The notes below the pieces were generated by a model. The model was not told where the DNA came from and ran no database searches. It was given only the letters and a program-made list of their open reading frames with translations. Source: Propionivibrio soli (GTDB taxonomy: Bacteria > Pseudomonadota > Gammaproteobacteria > Burkholderiales > Rhodocyclaceae). Taken from it: DNA of 64,000 bases. The stretch is from assembly GCF_025770765.1 (NCBI RefSeq), contig NZ_JANZKY010000022.1, positions 1 to 64,000 on the forward strand, read 5' to 3'. Positions within the stretch are counted from its first letter, which is position 1; every line of letters starts with the position of its first letter. The translations under genes were made by a program, and so were the position numbers. This document shows positions 7,517 through 15,055 of this stretch, piece after piece.

Positions 7517-8062
7517 ATGAAGGATGCGAACGACCGGTTCTCGCTCGATGTCGATGCGGTGGCCGGATACTGTCCCTCGGGCGAAGCCTGGGCGGAAGAC
7601 AAGATCGCCCGCGGTGCCGTTCCGGTGCTCTCGTGCGAAGGCCCGTGCATTCGGGGCGAGATTGCGCGCCTTTCGGCCAATCTCGTGGCCAGACAGCCGC
7701 CGTACGCGCGAGCGTGTTATGCGGAAACGATCCTCGTGCCGCACTCCGCGATGGCCCGTTGGGTCAAGCAAGCCGAAGAAGTGGTTGTCATCGATGGTTG
7801 TTTCCTCAAATGCATCGGGCGCGTGGTGAACAACCTCGTGGATCGCGAGCGAGTTGTGCACATCGATGCGCTCCCCTTGCACAAGCGGTTCTCGAAGGTC
7901 TTCCACATGGATGACGTCGCCGAAGCCGAGCGGCGCGACACGGCACAAAGCGTCGCCGAGAAGATTCTCGGTCTCTTGAAGGATCGCGGTACCTCGTCGA
8001 AACCGGATGTTACGCACCGCGATTGCGCTTCCGTTTGCGCCGCCGTAGAAAAAACCCGCTGA
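7517..8062 (+). CDS. DGC-domain putative zinc-binding protein
   Basis: The 181-residue cytoplasmic protein has the defining IDGCFLKC segment (about residues 93-100), as well as GYCPSG near residue 19 and SCEGPCIRGEIA near 42. Together these give the paired cysteines of the DGC family annotated as putative zinc-binding. Function in this family is not settled. A late DCASVC adds two more cysteines. AAAGGAC is a good ribosome site for the ATG at 7517. It heads an apparent operon with the AhpD-like protein and the second ECF sigma factor, which suggests a metal or thiol role. Confidence 0.78.
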   Translation: MKDANDRFSLDVDAVAGYCPSGEAWAEDKIARGAVPVLSCEGPCIRGEIARLSANLVARQPPYARACYAETILVPHSAMARWVKQAEEVVVIDGCFLKCIGRVVNNLVDRERVVHIDALPLHKRFSKVFHMDDVAEAERRDTAQSVAEKILGLLKDRGTSSKPDVTHRDCASVCAAVEKTR

Positions 8063-8075
8063 GAGGAGAATCAAA

Positions 8076-8324
8076 ATGCTCGACGAAAGAACGAACGATC
8101 TGGTTGCCATCGGTGCGTCGGTAACGGCCAACTGCCAGCCGTGCCTCGATCATCACGTGGCGAGTGCGAGAAATCACGGTGTCAGTGACGAAGACATCAG
8201 CGCAGCGGTCGAGGTCGGCAAGCAGGTTCGCCGTGGCGCAGGTGCGGCGATGGACAAGAAAGTCGTCGATGTCCTCGCGAAAGCCGCATCCGCCTGCGCT
8301 CCAAGCGGATGCGGCTGCGGCTGA
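8076..8324 (+). CDS. Small AhpD/carboxymuconolactone decarboxylase-like protein
   Basis: This 82-residue protein matches the short core of the AhpD/CMD fold: NCQPCLDHHV (residues 19-28) gives the CxxC-x2-H redox signature, followed by a helix with GVSDEDISAAVEVG. A CGCG tail adds two cysteines at the end. AhpD-like proteins act as thiol-disulfide reductants for peroxidases; the single short repeat here would need to oligomerise. GAGAGGAG precedes the ATG. It lies 13 bp after the DGC gene and 31 bp before the sigma factor gene. Confidence 0.75.
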   Translation: MLDERTNDLVAIGASVTANCQPCLDHHVASARNHGVSDEDISAAVEVGKQVRRGAGAAMDKKVVDVLAKAASACAPSGCGCG

Positions 8325-8355
8325 CCGAAGGGCTGGCGTTGTGCAAGAATGAGCC

Positions 8356-8949
8356 ATGGACGGCAAGACCGACTATCAATGCCTCAACAAGGCCTGGCGA
8401 GCGCACAAGAAAGAGATTCGCAGCTTTCTTGTGCACCGCATGGGCGATGCGGCGGCGGCTGACGATCTCCTGCAGGAGCTTTTTCTCAAGGCGCTCATGC
8501 TAGGAAGGGGCTTCTGCGACATCGACAACCGGCGGGCATGGCTCTTTCAGGTGGCGCGCAATCTGCTCGTCGATCGCTTGCGGCTCGAAAAGGATCATGC
8601 GCCGCTGCCTGACGACGTGGCCGCCGAGCCGCTCGGGGAGGTCGCCCCCGTCGATCTGCTGAGCCACTGTCTGCCGCGCGTACTGTCGGAGCTTTCGCCC
8701 GAAGATCGCGAAGCCATCGTGCTCTGCGACATTCAAGGCGTGACCCAGAAAGACTTCGCCGATCGCCACGGAATATCGCTGCCCGGAGCGAAGTCGCGCG
8801 TGCAGCGGGCTCGGCAGCGCTTGCAGGCTCAATTGGTCAGCGCGTGCAAGGTCACGTTCGACGAAGCGGGGAAAGTCTGCTGCTTCGTTCCACGTCCGCC
8901 GCTGCAGGCGCCTCTCGACTCGTCTCTCGAACCTTCCCAGAAATCGTAG
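8356..8949 (+). CDS. ECF sigma factor with Cys-containing tail
   Basis: The 197-residue protein has sigma region 2 at about residues 14-80 (DDLLQELFLKAL, RRAWLFQVARNLLVDRLR) and region 4 at about 108-158 (LSPEDREAIVLCDIQGVTQKDFA in part, GAKSRVQRARQRL). The tail has Cys164, Cys175 and Cys176 within VCCFVPR, closely like the tail of the ars-operon ECF factor (VCRCVPK). No anti-sigma gene is adjacent, so signal sensing through the tail is an attractive inference. The ribosome site before the ATG is weak, which suggests coupling to the upstream gene. Targets may include its own operon and the permease operon. Confidence 0.85.
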   Translation: MDGKTDYQCLNKAWRAHKKEIRSFLVHRMGDAAAADDLLQELFLKALMLGRGFCDIDNRRAWLFQVARNLLVDRLRLEKDHAPLPDDVAAEPLGEVAPVDLLSHCLPRVLSELSPEDREAIVLCDIQGVTQKDFADRHGISLPGAKSRVQRARQRLQAQLVSACKVTFDEAGKVCCFVPRPPLQAPLDSSLEPSQKS

Positions 8950-9003
8950 TTGCCGGTTGGGGCCGTCGCGCATGGCCTGCCCGATCTCCCAGCCGCCTCC
9001 ATT

Positions 9004-9097
9004 TGTAACGCTGTGTAACGCATCGCCGTTCTGCAACCGAGCGATGCAAAACGGCGTGCTCAAGCAACATGCCGCTTACACGTCGCGCCTCTAATGT
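9004..9097 (+). promoter_or_regulatory. Activator-type promoter with TGTAAC direct repeats (copy 1)
   Basis: TGTAAC repeats at 9004-9009 and 9014-9019 (10-bp period, typical for OmpR-family dimers). CCGCTTACA at 9072-9080 contains an inverted half-site, and a -10-like TAATGT sits at 9092-9097. Each of these elements recurs at exactly the same spacing upstream of the paralogous gene at 16039, with patchy matches between, such as GCGATGCAAA. No good -35 is visible, which fits activator dependence. The OmpR-type regulator encoded at 15052-15795 is the natural candidate. Confidence 0.65.
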
Positions 9098-9161
9098 CGC
9101 CATGGAAACGGAGTTCGTCGAATTCCGTTTCGGTTCAGACACTGGCAACGAGGAGACCGCC

Positions 9162-9668
9162 ATGAAAACGCAATCGATCGTCAAACGTATCTTCCAAGTG
9201 ACTCTGCTCGGCGCCGCCTTGGCAACGCCGGCAATGGCGCAAATGGGCCCGGGAATGGGCGGTGGATGGGGCATGGGGCCTGGCGGCGGCCCACGCATGC
9301 AGGGGTGCGTCGCAGCGCAAGGCGGCGCGGGCGCTGGCTGCATGCGCGGCATGGGCGCTGGCCGTGTAGCGGGCATGGGCCAAGGTATGGGTCGGGGGAT
9401 GGGCCGCGGTATGGCCGCCGGCATGGGCCCGGGCCGGGGAACGATGGGCGGTGCCGCTGGTACCCCGGGTCGGGCGTTGATGACGCCTGAAGAACAGACC
9501 GCTCAGCAGGCGAAGATGCGCGCCGTCAAGAGCTACGACGAGTGCAAGCTCGTGCGGACGGAACACCGCACCCTGATGGAAAAGCGTGCGAAGGAGAAAG
9601 GCGTCGCGTTGTTCGCGCCGCGCGGCAATCCCTGCGACAACCTCAAAGCGCGCGGATTGATCCAGTAA
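9162..9668 (+). CDS. Secreted Gly/Met-rich protein, paralogue 1
   Basis: The 168-residue precursor has a signal peptide (cleavage likely after ATPAMA, residue 25). A low-complexity Gly/Met region of about 80 residues follows, with repeated GMG units and over ten methionines. The compact C-terminal domain begins at LMTPEEQ; its AKMRAVKSYDECK, RAKEKGV and ARGLIQ segments are shared with the protein at 16039. Two cysteines there (DECK and NPCD) are conserved in both. Two further cysteines lie in the Gly/Met region. Met clusters in secreted proteins commonly bind Cu(I) or Ag(I); that role is inference. GAGGAGA precedes the ATG. The next gene starts 37 bp downstream. Confidence 0.82.
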   Translation: MKTQSIVKRIFQVTLLGAALATPAMAQMGPGMGGGWGMGPGGGPRMQGCVAAQGGAGAGCMRGMGAGRVAGMGQGMGRGMGRGMAAGMGPGRGTMGGAAGTPGRALMTPEEQTAQQAKMRAVKSYDECKLVRTEHRTLMEKRAKEKGVALFAPRGNPCDNLKARGLIQ

Positions 9669-9705
9669 GCCGCGTAACGAGACACCTTGCATGCGGAGCA
9701 CGACC

Positions 9706-10413
9706 ATGTTCAAGCCCCTGCTGATTTCTCTGTCGCTTTTTGCGCTCGCCGGATCGGCGGCTGCCGCTGACCCTATCACCGAGGCAATGCAGCGTGCCTA
9801 TGCGCCGTATCGCGTGGCACTGTTCAAGACCAACGGCAAGTCGCAAGCCGAAGCGGCGCAGGCCGTCGCCGAGGCGTGGCAGGGCTGGTCACGTGTTGCG
9901 GCCGATTACGGCGCCGCACCCTCCGTGCCGTATGCGGGCGACGATCGGTTCTCCCGGACCCTCTCGGACGTGGAACGCGTATACGCGCGGGCAAGCGAAC
10001 AGGTTGCCGCCAATCAACTCGCCGCCGCACACGATACGTTGGAAGAAGTGCGCGATCTGGTCGCCGACCTGCGCCGCCGCAATCAGGTGGTGACCTTCAG
10101 CGACCACATGAACGCCTATCACGCGCAAATGGAACGGTTGCTCGACGACGGTCCGAGTCTGCTTGCTGGCGCCGAGGGGCAAACGGACTTCGCGTTGCAG
10201 GCAGGGGCTTTGGACTATCTCGCGAGTCGCCTGAAGGCCGAAGCGCCGGTTGAATACCTGAAGAACGACGAGTTTCTCGCGCTGCTGGCAAACGTTGAGA
10301 AATCGATGGCCGATCTCAAGGCGGCGCTGCGCGCTCACGATGCCGCCGCAATGAAGGACGCGCTCGGCAAGGTGAAAGCGCCGTACTCGAAACTGTTCGT
10401 GAAGTTCGGGTAA
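9706..10413 (+). CDS. Periplasmic helical protein of unknown function
   Basis: This 235-residue precursor has a signal peptide ending at SAAAAD (about residue 21). The mature protein looks all-helical, with heptad-like Ala/Leu patterns, an early APYRVALFKTN segment and a central FSDHMNAYHAQMERLL that could offer His and Met ligands. It has no cysteine or CxxCH motif, so it is not a haem protein of the cytochrome c' type despite a similar helical look. I chose the ATG at 9706 because GGAG lies 8 bases upstream. It is probably co-transcribed with the Gly/Met-rich gene and may share its metal-handling role. Confidence 0.65.
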   Translation: MFKPLLISLSLFALAGSAAAADPITEAMQRAYAPYRVALFKTNGKSQAEAAQAVAEAWQGWSRVAADYGAAPSVPYAGDDRFSRTLSDVERVYARASEQVAANQLAAAHDTLEEVRDLVADLRRRNQVVTFSDHMNAYHAQMERLLDDGPSLLAGAEGQTDFALQAGALDYLASRLKAEAPVEYLKNDEFLALLANVEKSMADLKAALRAHDAAAMKDALGKVKAPYSKLFVKFG

Positions 10414-10548
10414 GCGCTTGGCACCGTCCGAGGTACTGAAGCAGGTGCGCCACAGTCCTGGATCGTGCTGACCGACAATGCGCGAGCGAATAATGAGAGC
10501 GGCGCGCTCCCTGCCCACGCAGGGTACGGGCGGACCTCCAACCGTCCA

Positions 10549-10576
10549 TTGAAATACCGTCGGTCGGCCATACATT
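10549..10576 (+). promoter_or_regulatory. Candidate sigma-70 promoter of trxC
   Basis: TTGAAA (10549-10554) and TACATT (10571-10576) with a 16-bp spacer end 28 bp before the trxC start. This suggests trxC can be transcribed separately from the Gly/Met-rich operon. Confidence 0.45.
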
Positions 10577-10604
10577 AGTTATTTCTTATGGAATGGAGCG
10601 CACA

Positions 10605-11048
10605 ATGTCCGATACCCTGCAACTCGTTTGCCCCGGTTGCGATGCCGCCAACCGGGTGGCGCGCGAGCGTATGGACGACAACCCGGTCTGCGGCCGTTGC
10701 AAGGCACCGCTGCTGACCGGCGAACCGTTCGAACTCACCGCCGCGAACTTCGATCGCCACGTCGGCAATTCGGACCTGCCGGTACTGGTCGACTTCTGGG
10801 CCCCGTGGTGCGGGCCGTGCCGTTCGATGACGCCGGTGATTGCCGCCGCCGCCAAGGCGCTCGACGGGCGGGTGCGGGTCGCCAAGCTCAACACCGAGGC
10901 CGAAGGGGCAATCGCCGCGCGGTTCGCGATTCGCTCCATCCCGACGCTCGCGATTTTTCACCACGGCAAGGTGGTCGCTCAGCGCGTCGGCGCCAGTGAT
11001 CTGACGAGCCTTACCGAGTGGGTGCGCGGGGCCACCACCGGGCTGTAA
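10605..11048 (+). CDS. trxC: Thioredoxin 2 with N-terminal zinc ribbon
   Basis: The 147-residue protein has a zinc-ribbon-like N-terminus with two Cys pairs (CPGC near residue 8 and CGRC near 29), then a thioredoxin fold with the active site WCGPC (about residues 66-70) and the cis-Pro loop SIPTLA. This is the TrxC layout. It reduces cytoplasmic disulfides and can serve thioredoxin-linked arsenate reductases such as the ArsC encoded 9 kb upstream. The ATG at 10605 has GGAG 8 bases before it; an ATG 12 bases upstream is less well placed. Confidence 0.92.
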   Translation: MSDTLQLVCPGCDAANRVARERMDDNPVCGRCKAPLLTGEPFELTAANFDRHVGNSDLPVLVDFWAPWCGPCRSMTPVIAAAAKALDGRVRVAKLNTEAEGAIAARFAIRSIPTLAIFHHGKVVAQRVGASDLTSLTEWVRGATTGL

Positions 11049-11202
11049 GTTTTAACCTTCGGCGATCGGCGGTCTCTCGTCGACCGCACGTTCTGCCTTG
11101 AGCGCGGTGTAGTTGCTTACGGCGCCGTCGGGCCTAAGCTGCCTCCGGCGCTGGCATGTGCGTATAGGCGGTACCGGCTCCGAAAACTCCGGCCCGGACC
11201 CT

Positions 11203-11228
11203 GCATCCTTTTTGTCCCTCGTTCGTCT
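11203..11228 (+). promoter_or_regulatory. Candidate ECF-type promoter (second copy)
   Basis: GCATCC, TTTTTGT and CGTCT, with 15 bases between the outer blocks, repeat the element at 7412-7438. It sits 34 bp before the permease start, a natural distance for a promoter. One-base spacer difference and only two examples limit confidence. Confidence 0.4.
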
Positions 11229-11262
11229 CCCCCTCTGAGACCAACACAACTCGGGGGATTTC

Positions 11263-12330
11263 GTGACAGATTCATCCATCACCTTGCCGGCCACGGCGCA
11301 GAAGCGCTGGTTGGCCGGCCTTGCCGGCGCGGCGCTGCTCTGGTTCTTCGCGTATAGCCGGCTTGACGTATTTGCCGACAGTGTCGTAACGGCCTTCGGG
11401 CTCGACCGGAACACACATTTCGGCGAGGCGGTTCACTTTTTCGTCTTCGATACGCCGAAAGTGCTCCTGCTGCTCGTCGCCGTCGTTTTCGTGATGGGCG
11501 TAGTGCAGACCTTCTTTGCCCCGGAGCGCACGCGCACCTTGCTTGCCGGGCGCCGCCTCGGAATCGGCAACGTTCTGGCGGCGACGCTCGGCATCGTGAC
11601 GCCGTTCTGTTCGTGCTCGGCCGTGCCTTTGTTCATCGGCTTTCTCTCGGCCGGCGTGCCGCTCGGCGTGACGTTCTCGTTCCTGATCTCGGCGCCGATG
11701 GTGAACGAAGTGGCTCTCGTGCTCCTCTTCGGCCTGTTCGGCTGGAAGGTGGCCGCGCTTTACCTGGCGATGGGCTTGCTGGTGGCGATCGTTGCGGGGT
11801 TGGTGATCGGCCGCCTGGGAATGGAAAAGCATCTCGAAGACTGGGTGCGGAAGATCCAGGCCTCGCCCGCGATTGCTTCCGACGCGGAGTCGCTGCATTG
11901 GGTGGAACGTTTTGAGTCCGGCACCCGGCATGTGCGTCAGATCGTCGGCAAGGTGTGGGTGTACGTGCTCATGGGCATCGCCCTTGGCGCTGGAATCCAT
12001 GGTTACGTGCCGGAATCGTTCATGGCCTCATTCATGGGGCGCGACGTATGGTGGGCGGTGCCGGCCGCCGTGCTCCTTGGTGTGCCGATGTATTCGAATG
12101 CCGCGGGAATCATCCCGATCGTCCAGGCGCTGCTCGGCAAGGGGGCCGCGCTCGGTACCGTGCTCGCGTTCATGATGGCCGTGATCGCACTCTCCGCCCC
12201 CGAACTCATCATCCTGCGCAAGGCTCTGCGTCCGGCGCTGATCGCGACCTTTGTCGGTGTTGTTGCATCAGGAATCATGTTGGTGGGGTATGTCTTCAAC
12301 GCGGTATTCCAGTCGGTGATCCTCGGATAA
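11263..12330 (+). CDS. Permease of the UPF0718/ArsP-like family
   Basis: The 355-residue membrane protein has about eight to ten helices. Its family signature is TPFCSCSAVPLFIGF (about residues 106-120), with the paired cysteines, and a second PMYSNAAGIIPI repeat-like motif near residue 268 matching the inverted-repeat architecture. Relatives export trivalent organoarsenicals (ArsP) or are proposed Cu/Zn exporters; the substrate cannot be read here. Translation starts at GTG 11263 with a CGGGGGA ribosome site. It leads an operon with a reductase-like protein and a mini-thioredoxin, a common partner of this permease family. Confidence 0.85.
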   Translation: MTDSSITLPATAQKRWLAGLAGAALLWFFAYSRLDVFADSVVTAFGLDRNTHFGEAVHFFVFDTPKVLLLLVAVVFVMGVVQTFFAPERTRTLLAGRRLGIGNVLAATLGIVTPFCSCSAVPLFIGFLSAGVPLGVTFSFLISAPMVNEVALVLLFGLFGWKVAALYLAMGLLVAIVAGLVIGRLGMEKHLEDWVRKIQASPAIASDAESLHWVERFESGTRHVRQIVGKVWVYVLMGIALGAGIHGYVPESFMASFMGRDVWWAVPAAVLLGVPMYSNAAGIIPIVQALLGKGAALGTVLAFMMAVIALSAPELIILRKALRPALIATFVGVVASGIMLVGYVFNAVFQSVILG

Positions 12331-12381
12331 CCGCTTTCCAAAACTCCAGATCGCTCGATCCAAACAAACAAGGAGGAAGAA

Positions 12382-13161
12382 ATGGCTCAATCGAATCAAA
12401 CCGTGAGTTTCATCGGATCCGGAAGGGTCGCCCATATCATGCTCGGTGGCTGGGCGCGTGCGAAAAAGATGCCGGCGAACGTCGTCGCGTACGACGCCAA
12501 CTCGGTCGCCATCGCGGCCCTGCAGGCGGCTTTCCCGGCGGTAAAGGCCGCTGCGCTGGAGGAGGCCGCGGCGGCTGACGTCGTCTTTGCGGCTGTCCAT
12601 CCGCCGGTCATGGGCGAGACACTGGACCGTATCGCCGGGCAGTTACGCACGGACACCATCGTCTGTTCGCTGGCGCCCAAGGTGAAACTGGCTGCCCTGA
12701 AGGAGCGGCTCGGCGGATTCTCACGCGTGGTACGCATGAACCCGAATGCCCCGAGCATTATCGGCCACGGCTACAATCCGGTCGCCTTCGGGGAGGGGCT
12801 GCCGGCCGCGGCGCGCCATGCGTTTTTCGAACTTCTCCAGCCCCTCGGTCAGATGCCCGAAGTTCCTGAAGACCGACTGGAAACCTATGCGGTGATCAGC
12901 GCCATGGGACCGACGTATTTCGGCTTCCAGTTCGCGACCGTCGATGCGCTCGCGCAATCGTTCGGGCTCGACCCCGATGCCTCGCGTGCGGCGATGCACG
13001 CCATGTTGCAGGGTACGGTCGATCTGCTGTTCGCCAGCGATGTGCCGCGGCAGCGCGCACTCGACCTCGTCCCCGTGCGTCCGCTGGCGGAAAGCGAGGC
13101 CGAAATCGTCGGTATGCTGCAAAGCAGGATCGGCGCGATGCACGCCAAGCTGACGAGCTGA
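12382..13161 (+). CDS. NAD(P)-binding protein, pyrroline-5-carboxylate reductase-like
   Basis: This 259-residue protein begins with a Rossmann fold (VSFIGSGRVAHIMLGGW, residues 8-24). A central VVRMNPNAPSIIGHGYNP segment is like the P5C reductase RxxPNxP motif, and a helical dimerisation domain follows. True ProC works in proline synthesis, but the setting between a permease and a mini-thioredoxin argues for a different redox job. AAGGAGGAAG gives a strong ribosome site. It lies 51 bp after the permease and 99 bp before the thioredoxin-like gene. The substrate is unknown. Confidence 0.75.
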   Translation: MAQSNQTVSFIGSGRVAHIMLGGWARAKKMPANVVAYDANSVAIAALQAAFPAVKAAALEEAAAADVVFAAVHPPVMGETLDRIAGQLRTDTIVCSLAPKVKLAALKERLGGFSRVVRMNPNAPSIIGHGYNPVAFGEGLPAAARHAFFELLQPLGQMPEVPEDRLETYAVISAMGPTYFGFQFATVDALAQSFGLDPDASRAAMHAMLQGTVDLLFASDVPRQRALDLVPVRPLAESEAEIVGMLQSRIGAMHAKLTS

Positions 13162-13260
13162 CGAGGCCAGGTCCGCACGGGGATGAACTGCGTACGGACT
13201 CTCCGCCAGCCGCGGAGAAAAATATCGACTTTACGACACACAAAAAAAGGGGAAATACGA

Positions 13261-13491
13261 ATGAAAGAAGTCAAAGTACTGGGCACCGGGTGCGCCAACT
13301 GCCGCAATACGGTGGCCCTCGTCGAACAGGTGGCGCGCGAGAAAGGCGCCGCGATCAAGCTCGATAAGGTCGAGGATCTGCCGTCGATCATGAGCTATGG
13401 CGTGATGTCGACACCCGGTGTGGTCATCGACGGCAAGGTCGTGCATGCCGGCGGGGTGCCGTCGCGCGACAAGGTCGAAAGCTGGTTCTAA
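13261..13491 (+). CDS. Mini-thioredoxin (redox-active disulfide protein)
   Basis: The 76-residue protein has a minimal thioredoxin fold with the active-site-like LGTGCANCRNT near residues 7-17 and the cis-Pro region SYGVMSTPGVVIDG. Such short thioredoxin-like proteins often accompany UPF0718 permeases and have been linked to metal and arsenic handling. The ATG at 13261 has AAAGGGGAA upstream. It probably passes electrons or a metal to the permease; that is inference. Confidence 0.82.
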   Translation: MKEVKVLGTGCANCRNTVALVEQVAREKGAAIKLDKVEDLPSIMSYGVMSTPGVVIDGKVVHAGGVPSRDKVESWF

Positions 13492-13609
13492 GTCTCGGCT
13501 CTGGTTTTCACGCGGCGAGGCCTTGATTTCCTCGGGGCTCCGCGCGAGGCGTTCTTGTCAAAGCAGAGCGTCCACGACGTCATCCACGCGGCGTAGCGCT
13601 CACATCATC

Positions 13610-15055
13610 TCAGGCGGCGTGCGAGCCGCGGGGTAGGACGAGTGCCGCGCGCAGGCCGCCCTCGCGGCGGTTTTCGAGTTTGAGATCGCCGCCGTGCAGC
13701 AAGGCGATGTCCTTGACGATCGAGAGGCCCAGGCCAACACCGCCCGTATCCCTGTTGCGCGAGGCGTCAGGACGATAGTAGGGTTCGGTCACCTTCTCAA
13801 GTTCTTCGGGGGCGATACCTTCACCCTCGTCGTCGACGGCGATAAGCAGCGTCTGGCCGTCATCTTCGACATGCAGGCGGGCGCACCGTCCGTATTTGAT
13901 CGCGTTGTCGACGAGGTTCTGCAGCGCGCGGCGCAGGGCCGAGAGGCGGCCGGTGTATGGCTTTTGCGCGGCGCCTTCGACGCTGACCGGGCGACCGAGG
14001 ACCGCCGCATCTTCGGCCAGGCTTTGCAGCAGGGCGTTGACGTCGATGGGGCGTGTCGGTTCGCTTTCCTGCAATCCGCGCAAGTAGTCGAGCGTACCGT
14101 CGATCATCGTCGCCATCGCCTCGAGGTCGGCGCCCATCTGTTCGCGTAGGGTGTCGTCGTCGACGAGTTCGGCTCGCAGGCGCAAGCGGGTGAGTGGCGT
14201 ACGCAGGTCGTGCGAAACGGCGGCGAGGGCGCGCGCCCGTTCGTCGATCAGGCGCTTGATTCGCGTTTGCATGCGATTGAACGCCTGGGCGGCCAGCGCC
14301 GTTTCGGCCGGCCCGTCTTCAGGGAGTGGAGGAGCGTCGAGGTCGCTGCCCAGCGCGTCGGCCGCGTGGGCCAGCCGCTGCAGCGGCTTCGTGGCCAGTC
14401 GTACGGCGATCGTCACGCCGGCAAGCGTGGCCAACAGCGTCAACGCCAGTTGGAGCAGCAAATCGTTCGGTAACGCCGGTGCCGCTTCGGCATCGCGCAA
14501 CGCGGAAACGCGTACCCACTGGCCGTCGTTGAGGCGCACGTCGAAGGTACGCCAGCCCATCGGGCCAGCACCCATGCCACCCATGCCGCGTCCCAGTCCT
14601 TGGCCTGGCCCCGGCGTTTGTCCGGTTGATGAGCCGGCGCCCATTCGGCCCATCCCGGCGCCCATGCCGCCGCCCATTCCTCTTCCCTGACCGGCGCCGA
14701 ACGAGCGAATCTCGCGTTCGCTGCCCAGGCGCGCCGAGACGGCGTTCTGGATCGTGCCGTGAGGAACCGTCGGCGATACCTGGTTCTCGCCGATCAGCAT
14801 GAGCTTCATGTCCGCCCCCTGCAGGGCGGGCAGAGCGCCCTCGCGGCGCGTCGGCTCGGTGGCTTCGAGAACACGTACGGCCTCGGCAATGCGGTCGGCC
14901 ACATGGAGCCCGCGCGCCTGAGAGACGACGGCGGCGCGCTCGTCCCATTGCAGCCAGAGGCTTGTCAGCTGGGCGGCGAGCAGGCCGCCCAGCAGGATCA
15001 GCGCCATGCGCGCGAAGAGGCTCGACGGCATGAGCGAAAAGCGAGCGGTCTTCAC
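13610..15055 (-). CDS. Sensor histidine kinase with Gly/Met-rich periplasmic insert
   Basis: The 481-residue kinase has TM1 at about 17-36, a periplasmic loop, TM2 at about 199-220, a HAMP linker, HisKA with His282 (AVSHDLRTPLTRLRLR) and a HATPase domain near the C-terminus (NLVDNAIKYG; GGVGLGLSIVKDI). Its layout is that of EnvZ/RstB-type kinases. The odd part is residues 120-168 of the loop: repeated GMG units with seven methionines, like the secreted proteins encoded at 9162 and 16039. It may bind the same ligand or interact with them. It overlaps the upstream response regulator gene by 4 bases. Confidence 0.9.
   Translation of the reverse strand: MKTARFSLMPSSLFARMALILLGGLLAAQLTSLWLQWDERAAVVSQARGLHVADRIAEAVRVLEATEPTRREGALPALQGADMKLMLIGENQVSPTVPHGTIQNAVSARLGSEREIRSFGAGQGRGMGGGMGAGMGRMGAGSSTGQTPGPGQGLGRGMGGMGAGPMGWRTFDVRLNDGQWVRVSALRDAEAAPALPNDLLLQLALTLLATLAGVTIAVRLATKPLQRLAHAADALGSDLDAPPLPEDGPAETALAAQAFNRMQTRIKRLIDERARALAAVSHDLRTPLTRLRLRAELVDDDTLREQMGADLEAMATMIDGTLDYLRGLQESEPTRPIDVNALLQSLAEDAAVLGRPVSVEGAAQKPYTGRLSALRRALQNLVDNAIKYGRCARLHVEDDGQTLLIAVDDEGEGIAPEELEKVTEPYYRPDASRNRDTGGVGLGLSIVKDIALLHGGDLKLENRREGGLRAALVLPRGSHAA
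14552..14698 (-). other. Gly/Met-rich insert within the sensor loop
   Basis: This segment encodes kinase residues 120-168: a low-complexity Gly/Met stretch between the two membrane helices, interrupted by a short SSTGQTPGPG linker. After it the loop returns to ordinary sequence (WRTFDVRLNDGQWVRV). Seven methionines in 49 residues is unusual for a sensor loop. Confidence 0.85.

Noticed and set aside
9240-9460. GMG-coding repeats as a possible CRISPR or tandem DNA repeat array
   Set aside because: The repetition is in codons for Gly and Met within one reading frame, with irregular spacing and no spacers.
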